In this document: positions 8,262 through 17,260 of the stretch, piece after piece
Layout: the number at the start of each line of letters is the position of its first letter
How positions within the stretch are numbered: position 1 is the first letter of the stretch
Source: Immundisolibacter sp.
Lineage (GTDB): Bacteria > Pseudomonadota > Gammaproteobacteria > Immundisolibacterales > Immundisolibacteraceae
Direction of reading: 5' to 3'
Length of the DNA: 46,996 nt
NCBI RefSeq assembly: GCF_014359565.1
Contig: NZ_JACIZD010000018.1
Coordinates: 1 to 46,996 of the forward strand
Notes under the pieces: generated by a model
What the model was told of the DNA's origin: nothing
Database searches by the model: none
Seen by the model: the letters and a program-made list of their open reading frames with translations, nothing else
Position numbers and translations under genes: made by a program

Positions 8262-9689
8262 TCAGGCGGCAGCGGTGGCGGGCTGGCCGGCCAATGCCGG
8301 CGGTCGCACCGTGCGCCACAGGTTGTAGACCATGATGAACATGCCCGACAGCACCATCGCGCCGCCCATGAAGCGCACCAGGTAGTACGGCTTGGTGGCC
8401 GCCAGCGCCTCGACGAAGCTGTAGGTGAGCGTGCCGTCGGCATTGACTGCCCGCCACATCAGGCCCTGCATCACCCCGGCGATCCACATGGCGGCCACGT
8501 ACAGCACCACGCCGATGGTGGCCACCCAGAAGTGCCATTCGACCAGGCGCGTGCTGTACACCCGCTCCTTGCCGAACAGCTTGGGGATCAGCGCGTACAT
8601 GGCGCCCAGCGAGATGAAGGCAACCCAGCCGATGCCGCCCGAGTGCACATGGCCGATGGTCCAGTCGGTGTTGTGTGACAGGGCGTTGACGGTCTTGATC
8701 GACATCATCGGCCCCTCGAAGGTCGACATGCCGTAGAACGAGATGGCCACGATCATGAAGCGCAGGATGGGGTCGGTGCGCAGCTTGTCCCAGGCGCCGG
8801 ACAGGGTCATGACGCCGTTGATCATGCCGCCCCAGGAGGGCGCCAGCAGGATCAGCGAGAACGCCATGCCCAGCGACTGCGCCCACTCCGGCAGCGCGGA
8901 ATAGTGCAGGTGGTGCGGGCCGGCCCACATGTAGGTGGAGATCAGCGCCCAGAAGTGCACCACCGACAGCCGGTACGAGTACACCGGCCGCTGCGCCTGC
9001 TTGGGCACGAAGTAATACATCATCCCCAGAAAGCCGGCGGTCAGGAAAAAGCCGACCGCGTTGTGGCCGTACCACCACTGCACCATGGCATCCACGGCGC
9101 CGCTGTAGATGGGGTAGGACTTGGTCAGTCCGGCCGGGATTTCCAGGCTGTTGATCACGTGCAGCACGGCGATGGTCAGGATGTAGGCGCCGTAGAACCA
9201 GTTGGCGACGTAGATGTGGCGGATGCGCCGGCGCGCGATGGTGCCGAAGAACACCACCGCGTAACTGACCCACACCAGCGTGATCAGGATGTCGATCGGC
9301 CACTCCAGCTCGGCGTATTCCTTGCTCGTGGTGATGCCCAGCGGCAGCGTCACGGCGGCCGCCACGATCACCGCCTGCCAGCCCCAGAAGGTGAATGCCG
9401 CCAGGCGCTCGAACGCCAGTCGCACGCCACAGGTGCGTTGCACCACGTAATAACTGGTGGCAAACAGCGCCGAGCCGCCGAAGGCGAAGATCACCGCGTT
9501 GGTGTGCAGCGGGCGCAGCCGGCCATAGCTGAGGTAAGGCAGGCCCATGTTGAGGTCCGGCCAGATCAGCTCGGCGGCGATGAGCACCCCCACCAGCATG
9601 CCGACCACGCCCCACACCACGGTCATCACGGCGAATTGCCGCACGACCTTGTCGTTGTATTCGACTGCGCTGCTTGCGCCTGCCTGCAT
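8262..9689 (-). CDS. ccoN: cbb3-type cytochrome c oxidase catalytic subunit I CcoN
   Basis: A 475-residue heme-copper oxidase subunit with about twelve membrane helices that reduces O2 to water at heme b3-CuB and pumps protons. All expected metal-ligand histidines are present: His62 (LHTNAVIF), His208 (WYGHNAVG), His258/259 (AGPHHLHY) and His346/348 (IGHVHSGG). It is the first gene of a ten-gene minus-strand run reaching the TauE-type gene, most members overlapping or nearly so. An FNR/ANR-like site upstream fits induction under low oxygen. Confidence 0.98.
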   Translation of the reverse strand: MQAGASSAVEYNDKVVRQFAVMTVVWGVVGMLVGVLIAAELIWPDLNMGLPYLSYGRLRPLHTNAVIFAFGGSALFATSYYVVQRTCGVRLAFERLAAFTFWGWQAVIVAAAVTLPLGITTSKEYAELEWPIDILITLVWVSYAVVFFGTIARRRIRHIYVANWFYGAYILTIAVLHVINSLEIPAGLTKSYPIYSGAVDAMVQWWYGHNAVGFFLTAGFLGMMYYFVPKQAQRPVYSYRLSVVHFWALISTYMWAGPHHLHYSALPEWAQSLGMAFSLILLAPSWGGMINGVMTLSGAWDKLRTDPILRFMIVAISFYGMSTFEGPMMSIKTVNALSHNTDWTIGHVHSGGIGWVAFISLGAMYALIPKLFGKERVYSTRLVEWHFWVATIGVVLYVAAMWIAGVMQGLMWRAVNADGTLTYSFVEALAATKPYYLVRFMGGAMVLSGMFIMVYNLWRTVRPPALAGQPATAAA

Positions 9690-9751
9690 GGCCTCACCTA
9701 TGTGGTTCGAATCGGATACGCGCCATTGTGCTGCACCGCAAAAGGCCGGCG

Positions 9752-9765
9752 TTGATCCAAGTCAG
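9752..9765 (-). promoter_or_regulatory. Candidate FNR/ANR box upstream of ccoN
   Basis: On the minus strand the sequence reads CTGACTTGGATCAA. It matches 8 of 10 defined positions of the FNR consensus TTGAT-N4-ATCAA, and the right half-site is perfect. It lies about 63 bases before the ccoN start. cbb3 operons are commonly FNR/ANR controlled, so position and motif agree. Binding is inferred. Confidence 0.6.
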
Positions 9766-9804
9766 ATGGCCGCAGCGTGAACGCCCGTTCTGCTTGGCGG
9801 CGCT

Positions 9805-9928
9805 GAATGAGTCCATCCTGGATTTTTCGGTGCCCGCGACGCAAAGGCCTTGTGCGCAGCTTTGCTGCGCGACCTGCCCGTGCGCGGTGCGCAGGCCCGA
9901 TGATCGCCCGGCGCAGCCGGGCTCCTTG
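9805..9928 (-). repeat. Dispersed repeat, copy A (inverted relative to copy B at 44685)
   Basis: Read on the minus strand this begins AAGGAGCCCGGCTGCGCCGG, continues GCGATCATCG, contains a GCGCAGCAAAGCTGCGC hairpin and ends AAATCCAGGATGGACTCATT. The same ends and middle occur at 44685-44782 on the plus strand, where about 28 internal bases are missing. It has two hairpins and no open frame. It lies between the Nudix gene and the ccoN promoter region. Confidence 0.75.
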
Positions 9929-9951
9929 GCGGTGATCGCCTTGGCGGGGTC

Positions 9952-10491
9952 TTACCCCGGCGGTGGCCCGAGCACGTTCATGTGCAGGCCAAACGCGCCG
10001 CGGCGCCGGTCGTCGAAGTAGTGCTGCAGGGCTTCGCGTACGCTGCGGAATGACAGCTCCTGCCAGGGGATGTTTTCTTCGGCGAACAGGGCCACTTCCA
10101 GGCTTTCCTCGCCGGCCGCCCAGCGCGGTTCGCGCAGGTCGGCCAGGTACAGCATGTGCACCTGGCCGATGTGTGGCACGTCGATCATGCTGAACAGGGG
10201 GCCGATGTCGACCTCGATGCAGGCTTCCTCAGCCGCCTCGCGGGCAGCGCCTTCGGCCGTGCCTTCGCCCAGTTCCAGGAAGCCGGCCGGCAGGGTCCAG
10301 CGCCCGTAGGCGGGTTCTATGGCGCGCCGGCACAGCAGGATCTGGCCTTGCCACTGCGGGATGCAGCCCACGATCAGGCGCGGGTTCTGGTAGTGGACGG
10401 TGTCGCAGGCCGGGCACACGTGGCGCTGGCGGTTGTCGCCGGGCGGGACGCGCAGCTCGACCGGCCCGCCGCAGTGGCTGCAATGCCGCAT
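9952..10491 (-). CDS. Nudix hydrolase with N-terminal zinc ribbon
   Basis: A 179-residue Nudix hydrolase that should cleave a nucleoside diphosphate linked to another moiety, perhaps NADH or ADP-ribose. The N-terminus holds a four-Cys zinc ribbon (Cys4, 7, 26, 29), as in NudC-type and related enzymes. The Nudix box spans 70-92: G70, E76, R84-E85 and E88-E89 are present, but the box's late Gly is Cys91. The domain YQNPRLIVGC after the zinc ribbon is typical of the short NUDIX/zinc-ribbon family. It follows the Rieske gene by four bases and is probably cotranscribed. The substrate is unknown. Confidence 0.88.
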   Translation of the reverse strand: MRHCSHCGGPVELRVPPGDNRQRHVCPACDTVHYQNPRLIVGCIPQWQGQILLCRRAIEPAYGRWTLPAGFLELGEGTAEGAAREAAEEACIEVDIGPLFSMIDVPHIGQVHMLYLADLREPRWAAGEESLEVALFAEENIPWQELSFRSVREALQHYFDDRRRGAFGLHMNVLGPPPG

Positions 10492-10495
10492 GCGT

Positions 10496-11755
10496 TCAGA
10501 AGCCCATGAGGTCGCGGTAGCCCTGCCAGAAGCCGCGGATGGAGTTCTCGTCGGTGCCGCTGATGTCGTACAGGTTTTCGGTGCCCGAGCCGCCCATTTC
10601 GACGAAGGACTGCTGGTTGCTGCCGTCCGATACCGAGCGCTGGATGATCTCGCCGGCTTCGGCGTCTTCCATGGCGATCAGTCCGGCCGGGCCCAGCATG
10701 TTGGCCTGGCGCAGGCGGTGCTGGCGCAGTTCCGGCGTGTCGTCGGTGTAGCCGAAGTAGGTCCAGAACAGCTCGAACTGGTCCACGGCGGTGGGGCGGA
10801 TCTGGCGCACGGCCATGCCGTTCTGGATGTGCTGGAACACGCTGTTGGGGAACAGGGACTCGATGGTGATGCAGATGTCGTCGCCGCGCTCGTTGATGTA
10901 GCGCAGGAACTGCGGGGCTTCCAGGGCGTCCTGGCCGCCCTGGATGGTGCGCGTGGTGTTCTGCTTGTAGGTGTCCATGTTCTCCTTGCCGGACGGCTGC
11001 CAGACCGTGAACAGGTTGTGGTAGCGCGCCTCGTTCATTTCGATGGACACCTTTTGCGCCGGGCGGGCGATGCCGAAGGTGGGATAGAACAGGTGCAGCA
11101 GCATGGCGTGGTAGGAGTCGCGCGTGTTCTCGGCGTACAGCTTCCAGTTGGCGTGCACGTACTGGCGGCTGTAGCCCAGGATTTCGATCGGTTTGGTCAT
11201 TACCCGGTCGATGTTGGCCAGCATGGTGTCGCCAAGATACGTCTCGAAGTCCGGGCCGTGCTCGGCGAAGCTCGCGAACACCACGCCGCGCCGGCTGGCC
11301 ACGCGCAGGCGCTGCAGGCCGTGCTGACGCATGTCGAAATCGGCCGGGTAGCCGCCCTTGCCGCCCAGGCCCTTGCGAAACGGCACGCCGATCAGGCCGC
11401 CGGCGGCGTCGTAGGCCCACTGGTGATACACGCAGGTGTGGGTCGGCGTGTTGCCGCGCAGGTCCCGGCACACCAGCGCGCCGCGGTGGGCGCAGCGGTT
11501 GACCCAGGCGTGCAGGGCGCCGGTGTCATCGCGCGTGACCACCACCGGCGTGTCGCCGATGAAGGTGGACACGTAGTCGCCAGCATTGGGCAATTCGGCT
11601 TCCAGCGCGACGTAGTTCCAGGTCGGGCCGCGGAAGATGCGCTCCTGCTCCAGGGCGTAGATGGCCGGGTCGGTGAACACCGCGTAGGGCACGCGGCGCA
11701 GGCCTTCGGCAGGCCAGGCAAAGGGCAGGGCGGGCAGGGTGCTGGGGGCGTTCAT
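10496..11755 (-). CDS. Rieske non-heme iron ring-hydroxylating oxygenase, alpha subunit
   Basis: A 419-residue large subunit of an aromatic-ring hydroxylating oxygenase. The Rieske [2Fe-2S] cluster is bound by Cys88-His90 (CAHRGALV) and Cys108-His111 (CVYHQW). The mononuclear iron site is Asp213, His216 and His221 in ENTRDSYHAMLLH. The sequence, for example FRGPTWNYVALEAE and the Rieske region, resembles anthranilate/salicylate-type (AndAc/NagG) enzymes. That is recalled similarity, not a search. The start at 11755 is set by a GAAGGAG site. No beta subunit, ferredoxin or reductase gene is nearby, so it must borrow partners or act on a different substrate. Confidence 0.9.
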   Translation of the reverse strand: MNAPSTLPALPFAWPAEGLRRVPYAVFTDPAIYALEQERIFRGPTWNYVALEAELPNAGDYVSTFIGDTPVVVTRDDTGALHAWVNRCAHRGALVCRDLRGNTPTHTCVYHQWAYDAAGGLIGVPFRKGLGGKGGYPADFDMRQHGLQRLRVASRRGVVFASFAEHGPDFETYLGDTMLANIDRVMTKPIEILGYSRQYVHANWKLYAENTRDSYHAMLLHLFYPTFGIARPAQKVSIEMNEARYHNLFTVWQPSGKENMDTYKQNTTRTIQGGQDALEAPQFLRYINERGDDICITIESLFPNSVFQHIQNGMAVRQIRPTAVDQFELFWTYFGYTDDTPELRQHRLRQANMLGPAGLIAMEDAEAGEIIQRSVSDGSNQQSFVEMGGSGTENLYDISGTDENSIRGFWQGYRDLMGF

Positions 11756-11792
11756 GGTTGTTTCTCCTTCGGGTGCGGCGGTCTGGCGCACT

Positions 11793-12482
11793 CTAAGCCG
11801 GCCGCTTGGCACCGACAAGCGCGGCCGGGTCGTCGAAGGCATAGCCGAAGCGGGCGATGTCGGCGGCGAAATGCGCGGCCACCCACCGGGCCGTTTCCTC
11901 CGTGTAGTAGCGCCGGTAGTCGCTGCGCTCGCGCGCCTGACGCCGGTGTGGCAGCGGCGGCGGATGGACGCCGATGCGCTGGCACACGTGCGCGAAGTCC
12001 TGCTCCAGGCGCTCGTAGCGGCCGATGAAGTCCACGATCAGCTGGCCGTGCTGGTCGGTGACGTAATCGGCCTGCGGCGTGATCGAGGTGTCGAGGTGGT
12101 ACTGCCAGGGCCGCTGCGGGTCCAGCTTGTAGCGCAGGAAATCGGCGAAGTCGGCGCAGCCGGCCACCAACTGCGGGCGCTCGCGGCGCAGGTGGTGCCA
12201 GGAGCTGACCTGCAGGTCCCACGGGTTGCGCACGAAGGCGAACTTGAACAGGCCGTCGTAGAACTCGCGCGGCAGCATTTCGCGCGCCGCGATGGCCGGC
12301 GCGTGGCGCGGGAACTTGATGCCCAGCGTGTGGCCGGACAGCGCGCTCATGCGGCTGCAGGCCCACAGCAGCGCCCGCCAGGGATCGCGCCGCCGGTACG
12401 GCGCCAGCGCCGCGCGCACGCTGGTGCCGCCTGTCTTGGCGATGTGGATGAACAAGAATCGGTGTCGGTAGCACAGCAGCAT
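11793..12482 (-). CDS. Sulfotransferase family 2 protein (PAPS-dependent)
   Basis: A 229-residue cytosolic sulfotransferase of the carbohydrate (heparan-sulfate type, Sulfotransfer_2) family. The 5'-phosphosulfate loop is HIAKTGGTSV (13-22). The 3'-phosphate motif is FAFVRNPWD (81-89), with the downstream Ser of VSSWHH. It lies 17 bases after the third tandem glycosyltransferase gene and is probably in that transcript. It is therefore likely to sulfate a sugar of the surface glycan made here. The acceptor is not known. Confidence 0.85.
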   Translation of the reverse strand: MLLCYRHRFLFIHIAKTGGTSVRAALAPYRRRDPWRALLWACSRMSALSGHTLGIKFPRHAPAIAAREMLPREFYDGLFKFAFVRNPWDLQVSSWHHLRRERPQLVAGCADFADFLRYKLDPQRPWQYHLDTSITPQADYVTDQHGQLIVDFIGRYERLEQDFAHVCQRIGVHPPPLPHRRQARERSDYRRYYTEETARWVAAHFAADIARFGYAFDDPAALVGAKRPA

Positions 12483-12499
12483 GGGTCAGGCCCTCCGGG

Positions 12500-13597
12500 T
12501 CAGCACCGTGGCGGCAGGCCGAGGGCCTGCAGGTACGCGGCGGCGGCCACATCCTGCCGGTAGTCCTGCACCGCCTGGCGCAGCGTGGCCGCCGGCAGCG
12601 GCGCCGCCAGCGTGGCGGCCATCGCCGCGCTCAGGGCAGGCGCATCGCCGACCGGCACCAGCGGCCCGTAGCGGCCATCGGCCAGCAGCTCGCGCGGACC
12701 GGACAGGCAGTCGGTCGCCACGCTGGGCACGCCCAGCGCCAGCGCCTCGGCGAGCGCATTGGGCGAGCCTTCCCAGCGCGAGCTGAGCACGAACAGGCGC
12801 GCCCGAGCCAGCCAGGCATGGGGATTGGCGACGAAGCCCGGCAGCAGCAGGTCATCGGCCACGCCGAGCGACGCGGCGAGCGCGGCGCACTCCGCCTGTC
12901 CGGCGCCTTCGCCGAGCAGCACCAGGCGCGCCGGCCGCTTGGCGCGCAGGCCGGCGAAGGCGCGCAGCAGGGTGGGGAAGTCCTTCTGGCTGGTGAAGCG
13001 GCCCATGCCGACGATGACCGGCGTGTCCTGCTCCAGCCACGGATGCGGGCAGGGCGCCTGCGCCTGGGCGGCGAGCCCGGGCGTCAGCACTGGGTTGCGG
13101 ATCACCCGCACCCGCTGCGGGGAGAGGCCGAAACGCGGGATGAGGTCGTCGGCCATCGCCTGCGATACGACGATCACCGCCTCGGCGCGCCGGTACAGCG
13201 CGCCGCGCAGCCGATCGCCGACCGTGCGTCGCGCACCGCGCACGCCGCCCAGGTGCGTGCCCAGGCGCAGGCCCAGCGGCATCGATCGGCCGGCCAGCGC
13301 GCGTGCCAGCACGGCGGCGCGGTTGGCGCGGTCCTTGGCCGCCAGCAGCGCCGCCGGGGGTTCGCGGCGCAGGTAGCGGGCCAGCGCCGGCACGGCCGCC
13401 CAGGCATGGCCGCCCGGCAGCGGCAGGTGGCGCACGCCCGCCGGCAGCGCGGTCAGGTGGCGGCTGTCGCGGCGGATGGTCAGCAGGTCCACGCCGTAGC
13501 CGGCGTCGCGGATGCCGGCGGCCAGGTTCAGCAGCATGCGCTCGACGCCGCCGGCGCCGGAGAAGGACGCAAACAGGGCGACCCGGCCGGTGTTCAT
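12500..13597 (-). CDS. Glycosyltransferase family 4 (tandem copy 3)
   Basis: A 365-residue GT-B glycosyltransferase. The N-terminal Rossmann half starts with FASFSGAGGVERMLLNLA. The C-terminal donor-binding half has VGMGRFTSQKDFPTLLRAF, LLGEGAGQ and a conserved EGSPNALAEALALGVPSVAT element (about 280-300). Its C-terminal 60 residues closely resemble those of the next two upstream genes. A tandem duplication is therefore likely. The ATG at 13597 follows the preceding gene by 24 bases. Donor and acceptor cannot be predicted. Confidence 0.9.
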   Translation of the reverse strand: MNTGRVALFASFSGAGGVERMLLNLAAGIRDAGYGVDLLTIRRDSRHLTALPAGVRHLPLPGGHAWAAVPALARYLRREPPAALLAAKDRANRAAVLARALAGRSMPLGLRLGTHLGGVRGARRTVGDRLRGALYRRAEAVIVVSQAMADDLIPRFGLSPQRVRVIRNPVLTPGLAAQAQAPCPHPWLEQDTPVIVGMGRFTSQKDFPTLLRAFAGLRAKRPARLVLLGEGAGQAECAALAASLGVADDLLLPGFVANPHAWLARARLFVLSSRWEGSPNALAEALALGVPSVATDCLSGPRELLADGRYGPLVPVGDAPALSAAMAATLAAPLPAATLRQAVQDYRQDVAAAAYLQALGLPPRC

Positions 13598-13621
13598 GAC
13601 AAAGCCTTCATGCCAAGGCGA

Positions 13622-14749
13622 TCAAGCCAGCGCCGCCGGCAGCGGCCGGCCGAGCGCCGCCAGATAGGCGCCGGCGGCGCGCCGCGCCGCGTAGGGCGCC
13701 GCCGCGCCTTGCAGCAGCGCCCGCGGTGGCGGGGCGGCGAGCGTGGCGGCCATGGCGCCGGTCAAGGCGCCGACATCGCCCACCGGCACCAGCGGGCCGA
13801 TTTGCCCGTCTTGCAGCAGTTCGCGCGGACCGCTCGGGCAGTTGGTGCTGACCGCCGGCGTGCCGCAGGCGAGCGCCTCGATCAGCGCCACCGGCATGCC
13901 CTCGCAGCGCGAGGCCAGCACGAACAGCGCCGCGCGCGCCAGGTGCGGATAGGGGTTGGCGACGAAGCCCGGCAGCTGCACCTGGCCGCCGAGGCCAAGC
14001 TGCGCCACCAGCGCTTCGAGCCGGGTCCGCTGGCGGCCCTCGCCGAGGATCACCAGCCGGCACGGTCGCAGCGCGCGCAACTCGGCGAAGGCCCGGATCA
14101 GGGTTTCGAAATCCTTGCGCGCGCACAACTCGCCGATGCCAAGCACGGTCGGCGGGCCATCCGCGGGCCAGTCCACGCCCTGCGGCGGCTGCGCCATGCG
14201 CGCCGCCAGATCGTCGGTCAGCACCGGGCTCGGCACCACGCGGATGCGCTCGCGCGGCAGACCGGCAAACGCGGCCAGATCATCCGCCGCGCCCTGCGAG
14301 GGCACCAGCACGGCCGCCGCGCGCCGGTACAGGTACCGCATCGACAGGCGCTGCAGCTGCCGCTCGACGGCGCCGCGGCCGGCCAGGTTCACCGACACCG
14401 TGGTGCCCAGGCGCACCGCCACCGGCGTGCGGCGGCCGGTCAGTGCGGCCGCCAGCAGCGCCAGGCGGTTGACGCGGTCCTTGTCGGTGAGCAGCAGCGG
14501 CGGGCGCACGCGGCGCAGGTAGCGCAGCAGCGCCGGCAGGGCGGTGTTCACGTGACGGGCCGGCAGCGGCACGCGCCGTACGCCGGGCGGCAGGGGGGCG
14601 ATGTGCGGACCATGGCCGCGGATGCCGAGCAGGTCGATGCGCAGCCCGGCCTCGCCCCAGGCGGCGAGCAGGTTGCCCATCACCCGGTCCACGCCGCTGT
14701 GGCCGGAGGTGGCCAGCAGCACGGCCAGGTCCGGCGGCGGCAGGCTCAC
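13622..14749 (-). CDS. Glycosyltransferase family 4 (tandem copy 2)
   Basis: A 375-residue GT4 enzyme with the same architecture as its neighbours. The N-terminal half begins LAVLLATSGHSGVDRVMGNL. The C-terminal half has GIGELCARKDFETLIRAF, ILGEGRQR and CEGMPVALIEALACGTPAVS. The ATG at 14749 overlaps the stop of the preceding gene by four bases (translational coupling). It is expected to add one sugar during surface polysaccharide or LPS outer-core synthesis. Confidence 0.9.
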   Translation of the reverse strand: MSLPPPDLAVLLATSGHSGVDRVMGNLLAAWGEAGLRIDLLGIRGHGPHIAPLPPGVRRVPLPARHVNTALPALLRYLRRVRPPLLLTDKDRVNRLALLAAALTGRRTPVAVRLGTTVSVNLAGRGAVERQLQRLSMRYLYRRAAAVLVPSQGAADDLAAFAGLPRERIRVVPSPVLTDDLAARMAQPPQGVDWPADGPPTVLGIGELCARKDFETLIRAFAELRALRPCRLVILGEGRQRTRLEALVAQLGLGGQVQLPGFVANPYPHLARAALFVLASRCEGMPVALIEALACGTPAVSTNCPSGPRELLQDGQIGPLVPVGDVGALTGAMAATLAAPPPRALLQGAAAPYAARRAAGAYLAALGRPLPAALA

Positions 14750-15867
14750 GGCGCGAGCCCGAGCGCCCGCAGATAGGCGCGCGCCGCCACATCGGCCCGG
14801 TAAGGAGCCATCGCCTCACGCAGGGTTGCCGCCGGCAGCGGCGCATCCAGCGTGGTGGCCATGGCCGCGGCCAGGGCGACCGCGTCGCCGGGCGGCACCA
14901 GTGCGCCCCAGCGGCCGTTGTCCAGAATTTCCCGCGGCCCGTGCGGGCAGTCGGTGCTGACCGCCGGCGTGCCGCAGGCCAGCGCCTCGATCAGCACGTT
15001 GGGGCCGCCCTCGTAGGCCGAGGAGACGACGAACAGCGAGGCTTTGGCCATCCAGGCGGCCGGATTGGCCACGAAGCCCGGCAGGTCCAGATCGTCGGCC
15101 ACGCCCAGTTCAGCGGCCAGGGCCAGCAGCGCCGGGCGCAGCGGTCCCTCGCCGATGATCACCAGCCGCGCCGTGCGTTCGCGTCGCAGGCGGGCGAAGG
15201 CGCGCAGCAGCAGGGCGAAGTCCTTGGCCGCCACCAGCCGCCCGGCGGCCAGCAGCAGCGGCCGGTCGGCGTGCGCGACCCACGGGTGCGCGACCGCCTG
15301 CGTTGCCTGCCGGTCAATGTCGCTCGGCACGCTGGGGTTGGGCAGCACGGCGAGGCGCCCGGTCATCGGCCCGATGACCGCCCGCACGTCATCGGCCACG
15401 CCGGCGGAGATGGCGATCACGTGCTCCGCCGCCCGGTAAGCGCGCCGCAGCCGCCGATGGTGCCACAGGCGGTTCGGCCACGGCCGCCGGGCCAGCGAGG
15501 CGGACATTGGGCTGCCGACCCGAAACGCCAGCCGCACCGGCACGCCGGCGCGGCGACGGGCGCGCAGCGCCAGGCGGTTGGCCCACTCGCGGTTGCTCAG
15601 AAGTGTGGCCGGTCGCTCGCGGGCGAGGTAATCGGCCAGCCTCGCCACCGCCGTGCGACCGCGCCGGGCGCCCAGTTCGATCACCCGCACCGCCGGGTCG
15701 AGCAGCCGCAGATCGGCGCTGTCGGCCTGACTCACCAGGACATCCACCGCCACGTCCTGCGCGGCGACTGCATTGGCCAGATTGCACATGACCCGGCCGA
15801 TGCCGTTGGCGCCGCGATGGAAACCGTACAGGGCCAGGCGCGGCCGGCGAGGGGCGGGATCGATCAT
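14746..15867 (-). CDS. Glycosyltransferase family 4 (tandem copy 1)
   Basis: A 373-residue GT4 protein, first gene of the minus-strand glycan run. It opens LALYGFHRGANGIGRVMCNL, has AAGRLVAAKDFALLLRAF and IIGEGPLRPALLA in the donor half, and YEGGPNVLIEALACGTPAVS as the E-x7-E-type element. A 112-base gap separates it from the plus-strand O-antigen ligase-like gene. The two divergent sets probably share that control region. Confidence 0.9.
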   Translation of the reverse strand: MIDPAPRRPRLALYGFHRGANGIGRVMCNLANAVAAQDVAVDVLVSQADSADLRLLDPAVRVIELGARRGRTAVARLADYLARERPATLLSNREWANRLALRARRRAGVPVRLAFRVGSPMSASLARRPWPNRLWHHRRLRRAYRAAEHVIAISAGVADDVRAVIGPMTGRLAVLPNPSVPSDIDRQATQAVAHPWVAHADRPLLLAAGRLVAAKDFALLLRAFARLRRERTARLVIIGEGPLRPALLALAAELGVADDLDLPGFVANPAAWMAKASLFVVSSAYEGGPNVLIEALACGTPAVSTDCPHGPREILDNGRWGALVPPGDAVALAAAMATTLDAPLPAATLREAMAPYRADVAARAYLRALGLAP

Positions 15868-15979
15868 CCGAACGACTATGACGGATGAATGGTGACGGTT
15901 TGGTTGCAGTTGTCGTCTGTAACCGAAACGTCACGGTTCGGTCGCGGTTCTGTCGCGCCGCGGTTCTAGCCTGCGCGGC

Positions 15980-17260
15980 GTGGATCGCATCGCTGTCACC
16001 GGCCTTTACTTGTTTGCCCTGGGCGCCTTCGCGGCCCCGGCCGCCGCCAATGTCGGCCTGGTGCTGACGGCGCTGGCTGCACTGTGTCGGCCGCGCGGCG
16101 CCCTGGCAATGCTGCGCTGCCACCCGGCGTGGCTGCCGCTGCTGGTGCTGGTGGCTTATTTGATCCTGCACAGCACCGGCTTCGCGCTCGCCCGCGGTCT
16201 GTCGTCGGGCGATGTCGATGTCCTGCAAGACCTTGCCAAGTTCGGCCTGGTGCTGCCGGTCGGGCTGGCGGTGGCGGGGCAGCTCGGTCGCGCGCGCCGG
16301 GCGCTGCTGCTCGCCGGCACCGGTCTGCTGCTGTGCATGGCCCTGAACACGCACTGGGCCGAACTGGCGCAGGCACTCACCGACGGCGTGACGCGGCTCG
16401 GCTTCGGGCTGCCGATGATCGCCTTTGGTCTGTATGCCGCGACCGCGTTGCTGGGGCTGTTGCTGCTGGCGCCGGCGTTCATCGAGGCCTTGCTGGCAGC
16501 AGGTCAGCGCCGCGCCGCGCTGGTGGCGATGACCGCCGCCGCGGCGCTGCTGGGCATGGGCTTGTTGCTGTGCCGCTCGCGCGGTGCCTGGCTGGCCTTG
16601 GCGCTGGTAATGCCGGTGTGTGCGGGCCTGATGCTGCGCCGGCGGCGCCTGCCACGCCCGGCGTTCGCGGCCCTGGGCGTGCTGCTGGTCGGTGGATTCC
16701 TGCTGGGTGGCGAGTCGGTGGCGCGCCGACTGGGTGACGACAGCGCGGCGTACCAGGCCTTGGCCGACATGGCGCAGGTGCAGGATGTCGGCCCGACCTT
16801 CGACGCGCTGCCACAGGACTCGGTCGGCCTGCGCCTGCGCTTGTTCGGGCTCGGTTTCGAGCGTTGGCGGGAGCGGCCGCTCACCGGGCTCGGTCCGAAT
16901 GCCGGTGATGGAGTCATCGCCGCGGCGGGCGATCCGGTTTTGCACTCCATGGCGCATCTGCACAACACCTACCTGGAGCTGCTGGTGCGCTTTGGCGCAC
17001 TTGGCCTGGCCGCGTTCGCGGCGGTGATCGCCGGTCTTGCGGCCGGATTGCGTCGCCAAGTTCGCAGTGGGGCGGTGCCGGTGGAACTGGGCCTGTTTCT
17101 GGCCGGTGCGTTGGCGCTGACGCTGATCTGGAGCGCCTTCGATTTTCGTTTGCTGACGCAGGATTTCCGCTTTTACGCGGCGTTGCTGGGCGGCATCGCG
17201 CTGGGCCTGGGCCTGCGCCTGGACCTACCACGGCGCGGGGTTGTGGCATGCGCATCCTGA
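15980..17260 (+). CDS. O-antigen ligase/polymerase family membrane protein (WaaL/Wzy_C-like)
   Basis: A 426-residue polytopic membrane protein of about eleven to twelve helices. The large periplasmic loop (about 250-320) contains RLFGLGFERWRERPLTGLGPN and a downstream HLHNTYLELLVRFG with His residues, the classic signature of the O-antigen ligase/Wzy_C family. It would transfer or polymerise undecaprenyl-linked glycan at the periplasmic face. The assigned start is a GTG at 15980 with no strong ribosome site, so the exact start is uncertain. Its end overlaps the heptosyltransferase gene by 13 bases. Ligase and polymerase cannot be told apart here. Confidence 0.85.
   Translation: MDRIAVTGLYLFALGAFAAPAAANVGLVLTALAALCRPRGALAMLRCHPAWLPLLVLVAYLILHSTGFALARGLSSGDVDVLQDLAKFGLVLPVGLAVAGQLGRARRALLLAGTGLLLCMALNTHWAELAQALTDGVTRLGFGLPMIAFGLYAATALLGLLLLAPAFIEALLAAGQRRAALVAMTAAAALLGMGLLLCRSRGAWLALALVMPVCAGLMLRRRRLPRPAFAALGVLLVGGFLLGGESVARRLGDDSAAYQALADMAQVQDVGPTFDALPQDSVGLRLRLFGLGFERWRERPLTGLGPNAGDGVIAAAGDPVLHSMAHLHNTYLELLVRFGALGLAAFAAVIAGLAAGLRRQVRSGAVPVELGLFLAGALALTLIWSAFDFRLLTQDFRFYAALLGGIALGLGLRLDLPRRGVVACAS

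Noticed and set aside
9690-9750. tRNA-like GGTTCGAATC segment upstream of ccoN
   Set aside because: Only the T-loop-like GTTCGAAT word is present. There is no cloverleaf or acceptor stem.
12818-14776. Long plus-strand open frame (652 codons) across two GT4 genes
   Set aside because: The minus-strand GT4 frames have clear domains. The plus frame has none and shows typical high-GC antisense composition.
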